Below, in pieces: positions 60,201 through 64,000 of a stretch of DNA of 64,000 nucleotides. The position numbers and the translations under genes were made by a program. The stretch comes from Mactromeris polynyma (lineage: Eukaryota; Mollusca; Bivalvia; Venerida; Mactridae). The stretch lies in assembly GCA_032209605.1 (NCBI GenBank), contig JASFXZ010000001.1:23068619-23132618 (forward strand). The letters run 5' to 3'. Under the pieces are notes generated by a model. The model was not told the origin of the DNA, did not search any database, and saw nothing but the letters and a program-made list of their open reading frames with translations. How positions within the stretch are numbered: position 1 is the first letter of the stretch; the number at the start of each line of letters is the position of its first letter.

Positions 60201-63200
60201 TTACATGTAATATGCCAACTGTCTAGTGATATGTCTCTATGAACATAAAGGCAATCGCAACATAAAACATTCTCCTGCTGCGCTAACATATTATTTCCAC
60301 CTTGCAGTTTTGCGATTTGTATGCAATAATGACGATTCAGAGGCTCTTGAGGTATGGGCACAATCACTGTATGCAACCAAGGACTATGCTTTGGCATTAG
60401 AAAAGTGCAGTCTAGCTTTGAAGTACTGTCAGGTAAGGCGGAGTCACCAGTCAGTAATTGCATATGTGTTGAAGTCATGTCTTAATTGGAATTGTTACAT
60501 TTAAAAAAAGTAGACTAAATCTTGGATAAATGTGCTATTTGACAAAATGACAACGATAGACAATAAAATGTTGATTTAATAATTCGATTAATGGTATATA
60601 TTAATCTTTGTATGGAAACATGAGCTTGTTATATCTTATATGTAGAGAAATGGCCATGTATTACATGAATAATTACAGAAAATGCCTATTTAATTATACT
60701 CAACTGATTTCGTGTTTTGGGGGGATTTCAGTGATAAGGAATTTCCTTTTCAGATTGGGTAATTTCAATTAAATTTGGTTACTGAAACAATAAAAATATA
60801 ATTATACATTTTATAAATTGCAGTATACATCAATTTATATATATTTCAAGCAATCTTTCAGTTAATCGTTGAAATTATTACATCAATAGTTGCAACAAAG
60901 TATATATGGGTATGTCGCCATGCTACTGTCCGTAAAACCTGACAGCCTAAAAGTGAAAGTCATAGTACTGTGTATTTTCAAATGTCATACAAGAAATTTA
61001 TACTTCTTATCGATTAATTTTTAAAGGCTAATTTTTTTCAGAAAACAAAAACTGCCTCAGACATGATGCCCAAGGGTCTAACACCTTACTACCATTTTCG
61101 ACATTTTGTAAAATCTGTCTTAATATATTATATAAATGATATTAATAGAGAGAACAATCGGAAAATATACTGCTTTCTTTAAGGATGGAGGCGACAGAGA
61201 AAGACTTGAATGTTTTAACCGAAACATTGAAGAACATATGCCCTCTAGGAAACGTGAGTTAGATGAAGAATGGTTAGAAGACACAAGCGCTGAAGCTAAT
61301 GCTGTATGTATGAGTGATTTATCTTCGAAAACCTCTGTTGCCACCATCTGCTACTAAAATGTTTTGAGGCATGACATAGTGTAGTTTCTTGATTTTTTTG
61401 AAACGACTCACCGTCTTAATGTTATAAATTTGGTCATTACTGAGAACAAGACGTTCTGAAGAATTAAAAAAACATACAACGCAAATAGCCTTTGGCAAAT
61501 TTAGGGTTATTCACTAAATCAGTTTTTAAGGGGAAACTTGCCTTGCACATAATTAAAGAAATATTTATTTATTCCATATACAGTTAGATGCGGCTGCTGC
61601 ACCTGCAGAAAGACATAAACCGACTCCAGAGAAGAAGAAGAAGAAAAGACACAGACGACGAAGTAAGATAACGCTTTGAACATTTTCCAAACTTGTGTTG
61701 TATTTTATATCATTTGATGCCCAAAATTAGTTTCCAAATGTCATGTTTTCTTCATATTGGAAGTTGTACGTTTGACCCCTGGTGAGTCGAATATATGTTG
61801 TGACAATATGAAAGAAAATAATACATCAAAAGACATGTGTTGTCCATTTCTGCATCTCTGATTCATGTAGGGTAGTATTCAGTAGCTTGCAGAAGAACAT
61901 ATTAATAATGGTGTATATCCCATGATTGCTGGTAAGGTCAGTTGACCACCGTACACATGTATAGCTGAAAAACTGTTTACAAATTGGCACATTACTCTCA
62001 ACACAAGCAACTATTCACTGACCAAAATCATTATGCCAATCTGTTTATAATGTTCTCATAAAATTATTCTAGGTCACAGAAACCGCTCGCAGCAAAATTC
62101 ACCCGTTCAAATGAGCTTCAATGAGAACGATAGGACAGTGCGGTCCCGGTCTCTGACACCAGAAAGTGAACACTCCATTATATATCAAAGAACAAAATCC
62201 CAAAACAAGCTTGCATTGGATAGTGTTCGTCGGTTACAGCTGGAAAACGTTGAAGGGATAAGATCAAGAAATCCAAGTTCATGCAGTACAGTCACTACAA
62301 TGACAGATATGTCAAGCGTAGGTACAGAAATGTCGCATGAAGACATTGACATTTCGGAATCAGACTCGGATAATGAGAATGAAGAAGATTACTCATCGAC
62401 AAGGGCAGCAAGTCCAGATTTCATACCAAGTGAAGACTTAGAGGATGATATGATGCAAGAAAACATGACATTTTATGAACAGAGTCAACGTTTTCATGCG
62501 CAACATGATGAGGGGTCTTATTTCCCAGGCAGTATTGAAATTGATGGAAAGCATCTAAAGGAAGGTATACATCTGAATAAATCATTCATGCGTCAGTTTG
62601 AAGACAAGCGTCCAGAGATTCTTCGAAGGGAAGCATTTTACACAACTTTTCTAAGTAAAGATGAGTTACACAAAAAAATGCTGCAAAATCCAAAAAAATA
62701 TGTGAGATGTGTGATACAGATAGATGGTTCACATGAAGCCTACTGCATTCCAGTTGATTCTAATGTAAACTTCAATGTAATTGAAATATCTGGAAGATCA
62801 AAAGTTGGCCAGGCATTCAATGAAGACGAAGTAGTTGTTGAAATTCTAGACAAAGAGGATGCAAAAGATAAAAGATTCGGTAAGGTTCTCGGCGTTTGGA
62901 AAAGGCATCGTCATTGTGGTACCGATCATCCTGTTTTTCTCTGTACATTAGACACAATAGAAAGCAACCTTGTCCGACCATTATGTAAAACAATTCCCAA
63001 GATTCACGTTCTTGATAGAGAAATAAAGCAAAAATACGAGATAAAAAAACGCATGAGGTACAAAATCGAAATTTATGAATATGATGAGCGATCTGAAACA
63101 CTGGACAATCCAAAGATTGTGTTTATCAATCCAGCAAAAATGAAATCGTACATATTTTTAGTGGCACTTCTAACATGGGGTGAACGTCATATCTACCCAA

Positions 63201-64000
63201 GTGGAGCAGTTATCAAGATTTTAAACAGTGGAACAAGTCTTTTAACAGGTTTGTCGATTCTGAATCTTCAACATGAGGTTCCATCGCTTTATAAGAAAGA
63301 AACTGTGGAACAAGTTTCTAGTATACTAAAAGGAACAAGAGATGAACTTACAACTGAATGTCTTCAGGGTCGAATGAATCTGACGTCTTTGAACACATTT
63401 ACAATCGATCCACCGGATTCCAAAGACCTCGATGATGCTTTGAGTATTGAACATATTGAAGGTGGATATAAAGTGGGCGTTCATATCGCTGATGTTTCTG
63501 CTTCCATTCCTATAGATTCACCCATCGACTTAGAAGCAAGAACCAGAGCAACAACGTTCTATCCAGGTATACGAAATCCAAGAAATATGATTCCCGAGCC
63601 ACTTAGTGCAGACAGTTTAAGCCTTCTTCCGAACAAGAGCAGATTAACAATATCGGTTTTTTTTTATTTACGTGCAGACGGAAAATTCAAGCAGATGGAA
63701 GGTAACGCCGTAGATTTTCATCTGGCATTTATACAGTCCAAAAGGCAACTCACATACAGTGAAGCTCAGCAAATAATTCAATCTGAACCGAATGAAAACG
63801 ATGACCAGGTTGATAAGGATGTCCGGAGTCTTTTCCGTCTCGCCCATGAAATCAGGAAAACTAGGTTAGGAAATGCCATGTTTGCTATTAGCTCTGACTG
63901 GGAAGAGTCAGATGAGGCAGAAAGTGAGTCAATTGAAGCTCACTATTTGATTGAAGAGTTCATGATACTTGCTAACAAGAAGGTAGCTGACAAGCTTATA
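54249..64000 (+). CDS. HELZ2-like protein copy B: TPR-RNB part, 3' end beyond window
   Basis: Exons: 54249-54455, 55220-55259, 55605-55738, 59414-59620, 59956-59992, 60308-60432, 61184-61303, 61584-61662, 62073-64000 (runs off the edge). They give 959 in-frame codons without a stop. Domains match gene A: TPR-like exons 1-6 (TKDYALALEKCSLALKYCQ), basic stretch, OB-like region, RNB with D762, D768, D770 and D771. Differences from A: exon 3 is 7 codons longer through another donor, exon 7 is one codon shorter, exon 8 is five codons longer, and exon 9 has 12 extra codons (near LALDSVRRL). Within the RNB domain HIADVSAF of A is HIADVSAS here. Substitutions are scattered but the frame is preserved, so this is a living paralogue by appearance. 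Intron 3 has swollen to 3.7 kb by transposon insertions. The helicase half is not visible. Confidence 0.85.
55966..56171 (+). pseudogene. Broken THAP zinc-finger domain
   Basis: From ATG 55966 the frame reads MVKRCSFGLCDSDNR, the start of a THAP domain (C-x4-C). A frameshift near 56010 is needed to continue into GGVKFLPFPNPK and RWIKLCGRP, the FP and W landmarks, ending at TAA 56169. The second Cys-His pair is missing. THAP domains bind the ends of P-like transposons; this remnant cannot do so. Confidence 0.65.
56633..56670. mobile_element. 24-bp palindromic micro-insertion with 7-bp flanking repeat (site 2)
   Basis: The half-site cacggacctata and its exact complement tataggtccgtg at 56640-56663 form a perfect palindrome, flanked by atatgat on both sides (56633-56639, 56664-56670). 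Same core as site 1, with a different flanking 7-mer. Confidence 0.75.
57950..58190. repeat. Short tandem repeat (about 77 bp) in intron 3 of gene B
   Basis: 'cattcat' followed by 'aaaaagcatgtttat'-type sequence starts at 57954, 58033 and 58109: three worn units against two in gene A (11258-11400). Simple repeat-number change. Confidence 0.6.
58445..58975. mobile_element. MITE-like insertion in intron 3 of gene B
   Basis: Copy A reads 'catttacaataagcttg' at 11768 without interruption. In B the same words are separated by about 0.5 kb, beginning near 'caagggcgccgcaaaa' and ending 'gcccatgggcggcgcc'-like sequence (58958-58972). ggcgccgc in inverted orientation marks the ends. No ORF. Confidence 0.5.

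Overview
The window looks like nuclear DNA of a mollusc, most likely a bivalve. It is AT-rich and intron-rich, with GT-AG introns of a few hundred to a few thousand bases. It carries tRNA-derived SINE pieces with the 'ggcgttaaacc' tail typical of bivalve genomes, many MITE-like insertions, and a HELZ2-like gene of the kind amplified in bivalves. The species cannot be named from the sequence alone.

The only convincing host genes are two tandem, same-strand paralogues of a large RNA-processing protein with a TPR-like N-terminus, an RNB exoribonuclease domain and a UPF1/HELZ2-type superfamily-1 helicase. Copy A (10003-25604) can be assembled into 18 exons whose phases all match, giving 2121 codons plus stop with every catalytic motif present. 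Copy B (54249-64000) has its first nine exons in the window, open to the last base, with the RNB aspartates intact; its helicase half lies beyond the edge. By analogy with vertebrate HELZ2 these are probably cytoplasmic or nuclear RNA-unwinding and RNA-degrading factors linked to innate immunity. That role is inference.

The genes sit in a segmental duplication. Each is preceded by a 6-8 kb non-coding block (the U block), seen at 717-7250 and about 44900-52735. Partial U copies lie at 1-703, 28980-29880 and 31160-31352. The U blocks contain a decayed coding exon, a pogo/Tigger-like MITE and two tRNA-derived SINE heads. Copy B's U block appears to be split by about 13.5 kb of foreign DNA (31353 to about 44900). 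This holds a Harbinger/PIF-type pair (a Myb/SANT accessory gene on plus and a broken DDE transposase on minus), four copies of a 161-bp tandem repeat, degenerate dispersed repeats, and a 3-kb minisatellite of 21-24 bp units.

Comparing the two copies works as an insertion detector. Copy B alone has a 24-bp palindrome flanked by a 7-bp duplication, with the empty site intact in copy A. It also has several MITEs and a 2.1-kb THAP-type DNA transposon inside intron 3, which itself contains a second 24-bp palindrome with its own 7-bp flanking repeat. At 29915-31120 a fold-back element with long inverted arms and palindromic 116-bp internal repeats separates two U fragments. These elements, especially the tiny palindromic insertions, are the most unusual things here.
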